Source: Nepenthes gracilis (lineage: Eukaryota; Streptophyta; Magnoliopsida; Caryophyllales; Nepenthaceae). From it: a stretch of DNA of 64,000 nt. The notes below the pieces were generated by a model, which was not told where the DNA came from, searched no databases, and saw only the letters and a program-made list of their open reading frames with translations. The position numbers and the translations under genes were made by a program. Below are positions 1-14,000 of the stretch, in pieces; the stretch's first letter is position 1, and each line of letters starts with the position of its first letter. The stretch covers positions 22,296,037 to 22,360,036 of the forward strand of contig BSYO01000004.1 in the NCBI GenBank assembly GCA_033239525.1. Reading direction: 5' to 3'.

Positions 1-2008
1 TCGAAAAGGTAGGATGACAATGAAGATGAAATGGGTGGTGACTCAAAGGCAGGCGGCGTTTGGAGAGTGGTGCTGTGGCATGCATGGGGGATTGTCAATT
101 ATGAGGTTTCTGTTATGCGAAGTTGAAATTTTACCCTTTTTTTTAGGGTTTTTTAATATAGGTTTTATTAAAAAAATAAAAAGAAAGGAAAAATAATTAT
201 AAAATATCATGCTTTGCAAAGTAGGATTCCCAGCGTGGCAGATCAATGGTGCTTTTGTGCCTGGAAGATTTTAATTTTAAAATATTAATAGTTTTTTTAT
301 TTTTTATATAGAATTTAATATTTAATAAATATTGATATTTTCAACACATTGAAAATTATTTTATTTTTTTAAAATTATTATTATTAGATTTTGATCTAAT
401 AGTTAAAAGGCCAAGAGTTCCATTTCTTCCATGCCATGCCACATAAAAAATGTATGCGACAGTTTTCAGTATCATAACAAAGCCTCATTTTTGCTATGTG
501 TTCCATGTTACTGAGTGTGAGGATGAAATTGCCACTTTTCTTTTTGTTGGAAAATAACTCGTAAATCACTTTTATATTTCTGTGTTTTGCATGCATGAAA
601 ATATATTTCTCACAATTTTTGATATCTGTCGCATGCAACAATATAAATTAACACAAATACTTTTTTAATTAATAAAAAACTCAAATGTTTTCAAAATAGG
701 AGACATTTTTCTAAGCTTATTCATTATTGATTACTAATATTTACTAATGAATGCTTTTATTCAAAAATAATATCGTTGCAGACCTATAACTCTCCAATAT
801 ATCATTGGTTACTAGTTGATGATGCTTCATCTTGCCACCACCATTCTTTGGTTGGTTTACCTGACGTTAGTCTGTCGGCCGTTAACAATTAGCAACTAGC
901 TAATGATGTCTTAAGCTACTATTGATGATCCCCCACCATTGACTTTGAAGGAAACAACTATAACATTTTTTTTTATTATGACATCTTTAATTTTGTTACT
1001 AGCTAGTCACACTACTCAATAATACTTGTTACTGTTGTCACCTGACGTGCTCCCATTGTGGCCCACGGTCATCCAATTTCCTTGGTTATTGGCTGTTAAT
1101 GTTATCGACTGTATCGATAGTTATTGGCTGTTGTCTAATCAGTTTTTGGACGCCATGCTTAAGCCTCGATCTAATAGTTGATAATGTCTCGACCACTAAC
1201 CCTACATTCCTTGTTGACATTCGCCGATCATCTGTGCCTCCTAACCACTGCATTGCTACCTTTTAACAATATTCTTGAGCTTGCCGCAAATGAAAAACCA
1301 TAACATCATAAACTAATAAAGAATGGACGCAAATATTTTCTTAGTTATAAAATGCCACCATTGTTTATAAATATTACCACTTGTAAAGATTACAAATATC
1401 TATTTTTGTTGGTCAATTGTGTGATAGTTTATATATTTTTATATATGCCAAATGTCAAAAAAAAAAATATTATAAAAAATTATTTTATTGAAAAATATGT
1501 TTCATAAAAAATGTAGTTAATATTTTATAGGAACATATTTTTTTTATATTTGGTAAATATTTTATGCAAACAAACCAAGCCAAACATAAATAAAACTTTG
1601 CTGTTGCATATGAAAAAATAAAGAGATATCTTTTGGTGACACTTTTTTGTTATTACTCAGATATTTTAAATGACATGATATTTATTATATATTTATTTTT
1701 ATATAAATTATTTAGTATAAAAATAGATAAAATGTTATGTTATGCATGATAATTAAATAATAATCAAGGCTGTTGTTTTAATCCTACTCGATGGGAAAAT
1801 AGTGGATGTGTGAGACTTCATTTTAATTAAGGAATGTGAGCCCTTTTGATTAATTTTAGTGTAAAGCCAGTTACCCCTTTTTGTTTAATCAAGGGAAGTT
1901 GAATTTTTCTTTATGGCAAGCGATTTTATTCTGAAAGGGGGATTTTTGTTATTTTAAAGAAAGCATTTCGGGAAGAAGAAGATCAAAATTTCTCGTGTCT
2001 CAGCGTCA
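1..2008. other. Intergenic spacer, no gene recognised
   Basis: AT-rich spacer upstream of the Mini-RNase III-like gene. Short open frames near 14-246 and 396-641 show no recognisable motif and lie in low-complexity sequence. The 780-1330 stretch is less AT-rich and resembles degraded transposon sequence but shows no readable protein. No clear TATA box was seen just before the ATG at 2009; the leader around 1960-2008 is purine-rich. Confidence 0.5.
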
Positions 2009-5000
2009 ATGGCGCTACCCACCATGGTGCCTGTGAGAGTGAGAGTTTCATGGGACACGCAACAACGGCTACCTTACAACCGCAACGCTCCTCGCAAAAT
2101 CAAAAGAACAGCAGACGCACTTTCTCTCCCTACAACCTCACAAAATCAGAGCTCCTCAACTCTCAGTCTAGCGACCACGACAACTACCCTTAAGGAGATA
2201 GATGTTCACCAGCTTCTCTACGTCAACCGTTCTAGCCCTAGAAAAGGTAGTACATGACTCCTCAATTATTCGCTTTCCTGTTTAAATGTCTGCCGGTTAT
2301 ATTTAGCAATTTGAAAGGGTTTAATTTGTTTTTCCTATTCGGGTGGTTTAATGGGGGCTGAAGCATACATTTTTTTCTGGGGTTCGTAATCTGGTGATTT
2401 TTCTACTGCTTTACATTTCTAAGAATTTATCAAGCATGTCTTGATCGATGCTAGTATGTGATAATGAGGTCTTTTATCAATTGGGTAGATGGTGTAGTTT
2501 TCTGTTAAGTGTCTTGATAAATGTCATTCTATGTTTCTCAGATTTTCAATTTTCTCAATTTTCTATAAATATCATTCGTTTGGCCGGAAAAATGTTTGCT
2601 GTGGAAAAATTATTTGATTGAGGAGATTTTCCGTTGAAAATATTTTCCACTGGAATAAGGACTTCCCTTTGATTGGTTAATGTTTGTGAAAATTATTGAT
2701 GCTTTATACGTTTTTAAAATATGGGTAAAATGAGTTTATGAAAAAAAAAAAAAGAAAAAATAGCTTGACTAATGTATTCATCTACTTTTTTGGAATAATA
2801 TTAATTATGCTGTATTGTGAAGAATGGTCTGCAGATTTAAATCTGTTGTACTAGCTGTTCTTTGGGGTGGTGACAATCTTCTGCCAGTGGGGTCTGTGGA
2901 TTTCTCATTAATTCACCAAAAAGCCAAATGAATGTAGAGAGAAACTTAACACCTTACCATATTAACATCAATTGGTTGTGTTTATTCGACTGGAAAATGG
3001 GTTTCAACTTTCAAATGAGATAGAGTAGCCATTTGAGCAGTGCCACGGTGGAATAATGAAAAACTCATCAATTGAATCACTGCTCTTTCATTTTGGAAGT
3101 TGAGTTGTTTTTTGTAATAGTTGGAAATCTTAAATGAATTGGGAAGAAGGAAAAAATGTTATTCTTTATGCTTTATAATGAAATAATTTGTTATTCAAAT
3201 AGAACTCTACAATATCAACATCACATTCATTTTTCAACCTGCTAGTAATTTCCATAGCCTCATCTATATGGATTTTATCTGATGGTCTGCAATTTTCGAT
3301 TGAACAATGATTCCTACAACATGCTATAGCATTTTGAAAACTAGTACTCTAATATTCCTTTGATGCTCGCATCATGGATGGAAAAGTTTGCTCATTTGAA
3401 AACCAATATGATTAAATCGTTAAATGGACCAAATCTATACAAAGTTGAAGCAGAAGGCATTTCAAAGAAGAGAGGGCTGACCACTGGTGAGAATGGTAAA
3501 TAGAATCCCCAATAATGCTTGAGCAAAAGGAGATTCTAAAGAGGGGGAGAGAGAGGGGTGCAGAATTTCGGAACTTGAACGAAGGAGAAAAATTAAGGTT
3601 AGTTTGAAAGCGTTGATAAGTGAAATGTTTGTGAATTGGAAAAGGTGCTGGAGAATTGTAAAAGGAATGTGATTGGTTGAAGACAGTTGTCTATATATCC
3701 ATTGAGCATCTTGCATTTTTTTAAGACTGCTAATCCGATGTGTGGCCATTGATAACTTTTTACTGGGGTCAATTTTATTCTTATATTATACTTTCTCATA
3801 TATATATATATATATATAGCACGGGTCAGTTGGCTTTAATAATACTTATTAGCTGCATCCACCCATGAGTACTAATATGCGTTAAGTTTCAATTTGTTCA
3901 TGTAATGCTATATTTTAATCTGCGGGATGATCAAATAAATGTGTAGTCACTTCCCTTTGTATAAGGGCCAATAATCTCCTTTAGGAAAATATTATGTTGT
4001 CAACAAAGGCATGAAATAATTTCAAGAGGGAAAAATATGTTATGTTCAACTGTAACCACTGCATGCATAGTGATGGATTAATTTTGCATCTCTGATTGAT
4101 TTCCCTTTCTCCCCAACAAAAAAGGAAGGACAGTGGATTTGGAGGATTCAACATATTTGGGTTATGAGAGATGGTTGCCACGTCCGCCAATGGTGGAGAA
4201 ACCTCGGTCTGTATACAATGCTGCAACTTTGGCATACATTGGAGATTGCATATTTGAGGTTTGACACCCCACCACAGTAAAAGTTGCCATATTGTTCTTT
4301 TATGTATGATTGTATTGAAGTTTCTTTTCACTGATTTGTTTGTTCAAAATGTGATGAATGTTTCTTTTTGTTTCATTTGCCCTTCTTTTTATACCAAAGC
4401 AAAGGGTGCTTACCATGTTGACTTTGTCTTTAAAAAGTATGTGTTAATCAACTAAAAATAAATTTAACATGAGAAAGCTACATTGTCACTTCTGTTTTTG
4501 TGATGTCAAATTTGGGGTTCTCTGGAAAAAGGTGCCTGTTCTAATACAAATAAGATATAGAGAATAAAATGCTTACCACAGCTGTGATTTTACTCCAAAT
4601 CCCCATAAGGACACAAAATTCAAACAGTAGAATAATGCATAGGGATATAATTGAGCTAAGCAACTCTTGAAGAGATTAAAGATAGTTGGTAAAGACTCTT
4701 TAGAGACTATTTGTTTGGAAAAACAGCTAGCAACAACCAAGCCTAGCTTTTGAATTTGTTAGATAAATGAGCCAAGCCTGACCTTGACCAAATTTGATTC
4801 AGTTATGCTAATGAACAGTTTGGTTAGACTTGTTTGAGCTTGTCAATAGGTTCTTGAATAAACTTATTTATAGGCTTGTGGATAGACTCTTTTATTGATA
4901 AATAATATATGAGTTTATGTGAACATGTATAGACATTTAAGCGTTATTATTAATACCCTTTTAAGGGCTTGAGTTTGATTGGTTTATGAGTTTGGTCTGA

Positions 5001-8000
5001 CAAACAATCTCTGCTCAGCTCATTTATGCATAAAAACCCAAGCATATGCTTGAGTTTGAGCTCGGTTCTTTTATGGCAAACATTTCGATTCTCAAGCCTA
5101 TCGAGTTTGTCGATATTTTCCCAAGCAAAGCTCAAGCTGGGAAATTAAGGTTCATTTGAGGTTGGCTCTAGCCTATTTATAACATAAAAGAGAAGATCCC
5201 GACAAAGATTTACATGAAAAACTTCTCAAAGTGAGAGATAAACCATGAGTGATAGACTGAATCCACTGTAATCAAAAGAAGCTTAAACACAAGCTTTCAA
5301 ATCCTAGCCTGAAATTATACCCGAGGTATCCCTACTCTCTCTAAAGTGCCTCTCAACATCCATGACATAATGAGGAACAGAAACCATAAAGCGCCATTTA
5401 TATATAACATAACATGTATAACCTGAATCTTTTCATATATAAAAACCAATCCATACAGCTCCCCTCCCTGGCAACCAGTACCACCATAGACTTCAGTAAA
5501 AGTGCTTCTTTGGGCTTTACCAAAATATATTGGGCAGGGTTCTTTTTGGGTCACCAAACCAAGAATTCAAGGCACTTCACCCGTGGAATACTTCATGGTT
5601 TGACTCTGACATTGAAGTTCTTAATCAGTGCATAAAATTTAGCTAAACACACTTCCCATTTTTCTTCAATCTGTAATTCTAAACTTATGCTCTTTTTTTC
5701 CATTCATCCCACTTTCACTTCTGATTTCGCTCTATTTACAACTAATTTCTTCTATTTTCCTTTTGTTACAAGGTTGAATTGAAATTTCATTGGAAGATGC
5801 TCACATGTGGATCAACCCATGTAAATGAATTATGTTCACTGTGAGGTCACTATGAGATCATCTGATCTACATTTCTGCCAGGAAAAAAAAAAAACTATGA
5901 GATCAAGGTGAAGCATGTGCCAAAGATATGAAGGAGATGGATAAGTAGTTAGGTGATGAGTTATAGAAGCGAGTTTCACGACCAAGGTTATTTGTAGATC
6001 AAATTCAGGACAAGATGGGAGGGTAAACTCTTGTCAGATTTCTTCCCAAGTTTCGGAGATGTAAATATTAGACCAGGATGGAGTCCAAATTTTCAATGAT
6101 GAAGGTAAGGAAAAATGTGAACTGGTCGATAAGGATGTGTATACAAATGATTCTCAACTGTGACTACATAATCTGAAAATAATGTTTGGGAGGGTGATGA
6201 TGATAGAGAGGGGGAGACTAGCTTGGATGGTTCTGGTCCTATTTTTCTGAATTTTAAGAGAATTCAGACTAAAAGTAACAGATGTCAAAAAACATATGGT
6301 TTTTCTCTCTAAGGATGTTGAAGAGACGAAAACATTCTTGAGGAGATGAAAAAGAGCAAAGGGGGGAAAAAGTCCCTAGTTAGTGTGAATTATTATTGTT
6401 AGAGCATTAGGAAGGATATAATAAAAAAGGCAGCCTGATGACTAGGCTTTTGAATTGCAGGGTCTGAGAAGGGCCAGGCATATTCAGCCTTGCCTTGCAT
6501 TTTCTAAAGGTTGTTTCTATTTTTCAATCTGTTATCTGTAGTTTCATAGCAATTTGTTGCTTCGCCAAGGATCACCTCAAGAGACATAATTGCTTCTAAA
6601 ATATTGTCAGCTTCAGGTCACCAACATTTGAAGCAGTTTTACCATAAATTACTAGTCCCATAGCAATATGCAATCTGGATTGGAAGATCTGAAACATGGA
6701 TTGCATGATTTGAAACATGGATCCTTTGTGATCAAGATTGGTGAATCTAGCATTCCAACCACAAAACAAGAGGGCACTGATGGGAAATGGAGCTAATATT
6801 CACATTAGAAAATTTCCAACCATGGAATTGATTCTTCAGCAATGAAATTTATTTTCCATCATCATTTGAATTTCTGCTAAAGGAAATAAATCCACCTAGT
6901 GTCCTCTCTTTTTTTTGGTTTTCCAATCTTTTATCAAAACTAGGTAATTAGTTTTAAGGAGTTGTTTATTGCTATGGAATGTCCATAATGTGGATTATCA
7001 AATCTTATGATGCTATGAATTTAGTTTTTGTAGTGTAGTTTGATTCTTTATGTGATTAATTGGTTTCATTGTTATATGATATTCAACCCAAATAGATATG
7101 CTTATTATCTTATCTGCCAGCCTTAAGTACATTTTGCATTCGAGCCAAACATATTTTCCAATTAAGCAATCCAAAGTAGCCAAACATATTTTCCATGGTG
7201 ATTAGTTTGCGTGCCGGCTTTTGTTCTGCATATCAGAGGATCCATGATCCTATAATTTTGATTTGAAGCATGCGGTTGATCTATTATTTCATTGGCAAAA
7301 CAAGCTTTATTTTCCCTTATTCACATGCAATTTTTCGATGGATACTATTTTTTGGTAACAAGGTTGATTGTAGGTTGCATATTTGGTTAATGCTTCCTTG
7401 GGATCTCAATGAGATATAGTCCTTTTTCCTATCGATCAAGGAGGAACAAAAGGAGACCAGATTAGAAATACTCAGAGTGGTATTATAAATATAGCAAGAA
7501 CTCATTTTTTCTAGGGAAGACAATAATATTGAAGAGGACATTTTGTTTGGCTCCGTTTGCTGCATTTTGAGCCACAAAGCCAAGGGGAACAGGGAATTGA
7601 TTCACTGGCTGTTGCAGGCCTGTATCTGTTAGTCGGTTATGAGGTTCTGTTCCATAGTTTTCGTCTTCTTTTAAGTCTTAGAATAGGCTTCCGTAAACAG
7701 GTTATGTCTTAGAATAGTCTTCTTCTAAGTTTCTTGGTCAATTTCCTATTGGTTGGCTCAAGACTCTAACTAGACATTGTAGTAGCCGCTCTCTAAATGG
7801 TCTCACTGTAGACAGGGAGCATAATTGCTCATAGTATATGTGCTTCCTTCCTTTGAAATATCAATAAAAGCTAAAACCCTGTTTATAGGTAGCTCACTTT
7901 TCAATGTCATCCTATCCATTATCACATTCTTAGTCACCGATGAGGCACGGATCTCCCAAAGCCTACACCATGTGATTGCTTGTAGCTTGTAAAACAGAGT

Positions 8001-11000
8001 GTTGAAACTCACATTTTTCTTTCAAACAGTAGCTTCAGCCAACTTTAGAGTCCTTAATAAGTTACTGTTTTATTAACAAATAAGTTCCCCTTTTTATTAA
8101 AACAAATATGATTTTCTTCATCTCTCCCAGTAGCCGGTAGCAAATAGCTTTATCTCCTAGGTTACTTGAACAGATAGACAACTACCCTAAGCTTGGTGGG
8201 AGCTATTTCTGGATGTCTCCAACTTAAAATGATGTTATGTTATGCTCAAAGATATAATGTGAAAATTTATTAAGGGTTCTTGTGGTATTTTTTGACCTTG
8301 ATTAGGGCATTTTGGGTCAGGATTCCTCTTATTGTTCCTTATCCAAGAGTCATGTCTGTAAGTTGTTATTTTCTAGTTGCACACAATTGTTCTGTCCCAG
8401 AGCAAATTGCTCTTTGCAATAAATACTCATGTTATCCCTGCGTTGTGTGATGCAACTGACTCTATGTGACAAAGCAGTGGAAAGGAATCTAGTGGTTCTT
8501 ATGTGATGCTTTACTTCTTCCTTGTTCTTTAAGAAAGAAATGTATCATCAGCTTGGATTTTTTTTTTTTTTGGTGTATATTTCTTGTCCGAAGAACATTC
8601 ATTAATCTTAATTAGACATGAAAAGTGCTATACTTGTTTGTGTGAGAGGTAACTATGCTGGAAATATAGTGGCTGCATAATTCTGTTTGTTAGAGAACAA
8701 TTATTTCCAGATGGTGAATCTCTTCTGCTTGGCATTGTTAGTGTTGTCATCTATTTTTCTAATATGCCTTTAGCCATATATTGCTCAAATTTTACTAGTT
8801 TTTAGCTTTAATATGCAGCTATATGCTCGGAGGCACTTTTTGTCCCCTGCACTAAATATTGAAGAATACAATGACCGTGTTATGGCAGTTGTGCGTTGTG
8901 AAGCACAGGTATTTTAGTAACCGCTATCAAACCCAGTCAAAAATTTTTACCTTGCACTTTGTAAGTTTATGTTTTTGGTCATCACTCCTGTTATTTATGC
9001 ACCTTTTGTTACATATTTTGCTTTTGAAATTTGAAGGAACAAATATTAGTGCCTAATATTATGGAGCTTTGATGTTGTGGACATTTTTGCCATGCTGAGA
9101 AGCTTCATGAGATAGGGTTTTGAAGTTTGATATTCTGCAAGTTATGCTCCATATAGATAAATGAAGGCTTATAAGAGACCTTGATGGATACACTCACTAT
9201 GCTGCTGAGGCACATATCATGGCATTAGAGTGCCAATTCTTGGAATTAACCAAAAATGAAAATGAAAATGTAGATTTTCATAAAAAGTGTTGTGCTGGAC
9301 AAAGACTTGTTTTGGGTTATAGCTAGTGGCTGTGTTCTGAATTGTGTTTTTATATGTGTAAGACATGAGGGTGTTTGGTTCAAATTAGGTAGCAAAAAGG
9401 GAAATACAGGGAAATGTGAAGGGAAAGAGGGGAAATGAGGTGTGTTTGATTAAAATAGTGCTTGGTTTATAATCACCAATGCCTGACCCGGTCATTCTTC
9501 TAACCTTGTTCCCTTCTCACCCTCCACTGCAGTGGTGCTTCACTGGCTCTAGTAGGGGCCCCTAATCCCTCAAATTCTATCCCTTCCCCACTCTCCTGCT
9601 TTCTTAACCTTGTTCTTCTTTGCCCTTATCCCTTTCTCTCCTCACTGACAAGGCCAAATCTGTCCTAACTGGCATGCAGGAAGGTGAGTTCTTGCCTCCC
9701 AGGAACACTACAACATTGTGTTGCAATGTTTATTGGCGTGTAGTGTTTTGGGATGCTGTCCTGACTACTGGAAAGGCTAGATCTGGCCTCGCCAGTGAAG
9801 AGAAAGTAATCTGAAATTGTAGGTTACGGACGGGAGGGAGGATAAGCGGTTGCCGGTGAAGTTGGCTGTTGTGGACAATGGTGTCAGTGGCAATTGCAGT
9901 GGTAGTGATGCTGGTGTGTATTGTTGATGCCATGGCAGCCTCTCTCACTTATTAAAAAATTATTTGGTTTCATTGGGAAATCTAAACTCTAATCTTCATT
10001 AAAATGGGATGGAGGTTGCACTTACCATTATATTTATGGTTTCATTTTTTTAGAACAAAAGTAGATATTTATGTTTACATTTCCCACCCTAATTTTTTGA
10101 TGAACTAATCTTCCCCTGGGTGTTGATCAGTCCGCATTGAAGCTAAATCACCTTTGATGTGATGTTAGAGGAAGTTAGGAAGAAAGAATTATAAATATGG
10201 TGTAAAGGGGTCCAGGCTCATCTCTAGCTAATTGCAGAATAGTTCTATCGATTCTGTGCTCAACAAAGTGCTGGGTTTGATTGATCTAAGGCAATATTTG
10301 TTGTTGAGAAGAAAGATGAGGTATGCGAAGATCAACTTGCAAGACATCTATGTGAAGAGTTTATTTATGGAAATTTCAGTCTTATACAGTCCATGTTTTA
10401 AGGGAAGAAGGGATGTAAGTATGAATGTCCATAGCTGTGCAAGATCAACAGCTGAGACAACACATGCAAACAATTCCTTTATGGAAAATTATGTTCTATA
10501 TAGTGAGTGTTCTATGGGGAAGAAGGCAGAAGTGATGAATGTTATGAGGGTATAAAGAGAAATGACGGAAGCAGGGTGACTAATAGGAAATTTTAATTGA
10601 CTGCCTTTTCAGGCAAAGAGGGTTTATTGATAATTTTCTTCAACAGATAGTAAGAGAGAGGCATACTTCTCTGGGGGATTTTCCTGTTTTGGAGAGATGC
10701 CAATGAGAATCCGGCAAGAATCTGTATCTTTATGAGGGGAGAAGACAGAAGAAGTCAGAGCAGGACTTTATGGCAATTGGTATGAGTTGTGTTTAAGCAG
10801 ATCTTAATCAAGAATATGATAACTGGCAGCGAGGGAAGAAAGCAGGCCAAGATTTGAACTGTGGGCCTATCTACTTGGGACAGCATGAGGAATGAGGCGT
10901 TCAGAAATGTGCATAACAAGTGCTGAGGTGTTGTGTTTATAGGCTGAGTAGGAAGGCATAACATTGACAAGGGATGGACTATATGTGGCTGGTAATATGA

Positions 11001-14000
11001 ACCTAAGGGGGAATGTGAGGGGAAAGGGAAAGATATTTGAATGAATTTTAAGAAGGATTTGGTGGTGTGGTCAACAACTGATAGTGCAACTTGACAGAAT
11101 CCTTCAGGATCACCTTTTTTTTCTTTTCTCCTCCTCCTCTCTCTCTCTCTGTCTCTCTCTCTCTCTCTCTATGTTTGTTATCCGCTTTGATTCCTTTTAA
11201 TAGATTTTATTTGCTAATTAAAAAAAAATGATATTTTCTTTTGCAATGAAGTGGATATTGGATAGGAATTTCTTAACGTTTTAGAAGCTCTTTCAATGAT
11301 CAAACCTTTTTTTTTCCTCCATGCATGACCCCCTTCTTTTCTCTTCTGGCTTATTTTTGCTTTTAATTTATCTCAATTTATTCTGTTGATTATTGCTTAC
11401 CAAGCACTGTTTTAGTCTTTTAAAGGCATAGCACGTCAGGACTGATGGCAATAGTTCCATGATTCCATATTCCATGTCAGAACTCTCTCTGAGTACCTGC
11501 CATCAGATGCTGCTTCTTGTTGAAAGTTCGGCAGCATTCTAGTTTGGAGGAAAGTCCTGGGATAATATGATGTTACTATGCAGAAACTTCTGCATAAAAA
11601 TTTTAAATGTGTCAGTAGAATATATTGTATATCTTTTATTACATCAAAATAATCCATGTATCCTAATTATGCCATGTAATTATTGGTGTATCTCAAATTG
11701 AAGAAATTAGAGATTATAACTGCAATGACGAGTCAATTAGGCAGATATTCAGGCAATTAATTAGGAACAGCTAAGTTTGTACATTTTGTATATAAGGGAT
11801 GTGATCCTCCGACTGACAGGCATTCAATGTTAATTCAAACACAATTTGTCCGAGACATGCCTCTTTTTCATTCCTCATTCTTGCCTTCGACTCTTCTGGT
11901 TTTCAGATCTTCTTGGCTTCAGTGGTATTTTGAACCTTCGATATTTTTCAATCTTGCTTCTTGGATGTTCTCTGTAGCTTGGTCTAGTTATTTCTTGATC
12001 AATTGATTTATAGAAAAAAATAATCAGTTCTGCACAATTCTGGATTCATAAACAGAGTCAGGCCTTTGATGTTTGATTCTTTCTGATTTCGGCATCAGAG
12101 TGGTCCATCACGTTGATTTTCTGTTTTTCTGATTTGGGCAACAAGAGACAGGTCTGCTTGTTTGCACAGATCTGCCCAGTCCTTCGATTTGGCCAACTTC
12201 TCTGCAGTCATTGTCTTTGTAGTTTGCTTCTGGTTCTCTACGATCCGCTGCTGGGAAGAATCGCAGAGGCCACGGTTTTTGCTGGTGAACAATTTCAGTC
12301 AGGTTCTCTCTGGTGGCACCATTTGGTTGTCAGCTCACAGAATGGCACCTTCTTCTCGGTTTGTCTCACTTGATCTTGGCAGCAAGCCACCATTTGATTT
12401 GTCTAAACTACACGGTTAGCATATCTTCATTCCTTGGTTGGCTGGTTACTTCTTATTCTCAGTTTGTTTGGTTTCTGTGACCAATTTTATTGTGCCATTT
12501 TCTTGAAAGTCTTTATATCTTGGGTTTACTTGTATTCCAGTTCTCCCCGCCTAAAGTTCTTACCGTTGCTTAAAGCTTTGCTATGGGAGAATGGCCCCAC
12601 TCAATGTGATTGATGTCACATTTCAACCTGGTCATGCTATGGAGTGAACACCTACTTCAAGGATAAAGAAATCCTTTTCTCCATCTAGAGCTCCCAACTC
12701 GGATCCAGCCATATTCTATTGATCATGTTCTCTTCTCAATGGTTATACCTTGTCTTGGGGCATATTTAACTTTATAAGAGAAAGCCTGCTGGAGAAAAAG
12801 TCTTTCTCACATTGTTGCAGATCTACTGGTGCTGCCTAAAGACTCAAATGATTTGCCATCATTATTAAGAATGACCAAGATCCAATGAGAATTTGTGTGT
12901 AACTTCTGGTCTTTGTTATTGATAAAGAAGGTTGTAATAACAAAATGAACATGTAAGAATTTGGTCCTAGATAGTGGAACAAGAAAAGACATGGGTCTGG
13001 AGAAGAACTCCTCCCCGTCAGATTAGTTTGATCTCTCCGGTTAGGAGAGACTGATAAGAAATCATATTGGATTCTATTCCCTGCCTAGCCTTGATTCAAG
13101 AAGAACTTGAATATAGGAGGCGAATAAGAGGTTAGTGATGTACGAACGTTTTCCAAGCAAGCCATCATCTAGTATCGCATGTCTGGCTCCATGCTTATGG
13201 CCCTCGCGATGATACAAAAAATGTTATCTTCCTTAGCCACCTTTCTAGCTAAGGTCTTCTCTTCTTCATCTGCATCTTCGATCTGGCATGACTGCCTTCT
13301 AGTAGACAGTAGAGGGAAGAATTATTCTCAAGTTGTGTTGAGATTTGTTATTATCATGTCTTCAAGCAATTCCGATTCTTTTGGAATATGATTCACCGGT
13401 AAAAACTACTATGCTTGGGAATCTAATTCCAATTATTTGTCACAAGGAACTGTAGGGTCATATGGATGGAAGTAATCCAGTTCATACACACCCTATAAAA
13501 TTAGCCCAATGATGAATTAAAATGTTTGGTGATGACTTGATTTTAGGGTATTTTGATCCTCTTAATGTCCTTAATCGAAGGCCATATAAGACAGTTCAAA
13601 CAATGTGAAAATATTTAAAGAAATCAAGATAACATTGCATGTCGATGTCAGCTAGAGTATCGGTTGCTACTTATTGCCAAGATGATTTCTCTTTTCAAGA
13701 CTATTTATCTAGATTTCAAAATTTATGAGTAGAATTTTCAAACAGTTTATGCAAAAGTACCACCCAAGTCTTTGTCCTTTGTTCAGGTGGTTTATGAACA
13801 AAGTAAGAGAGATTAAATTTTGATGAAGTTGCATTTTGAATTTGAAATTTCTTGTTTCAATTTGATGAATCGGGATTGCTTTCTCTCCTTATATATATAT
13901 AGTCAGAGAATTGCTTAGGAAAAAGCAGTGTCTTCTCACACAGGCAACATTCTAACAGGACAAGATATTATCCAGGGTTGATACAATTTCATACTTGGCT

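Noticed and set aside
10232..10555. 107-codon + strand frame in intron 3
   Set aside because: Contains loosely repeated ENYVLYSECSMGKK/EISVLYSPCFKGRR phrases but no known domain; probably transposon-derived, and not supportable as a gene.
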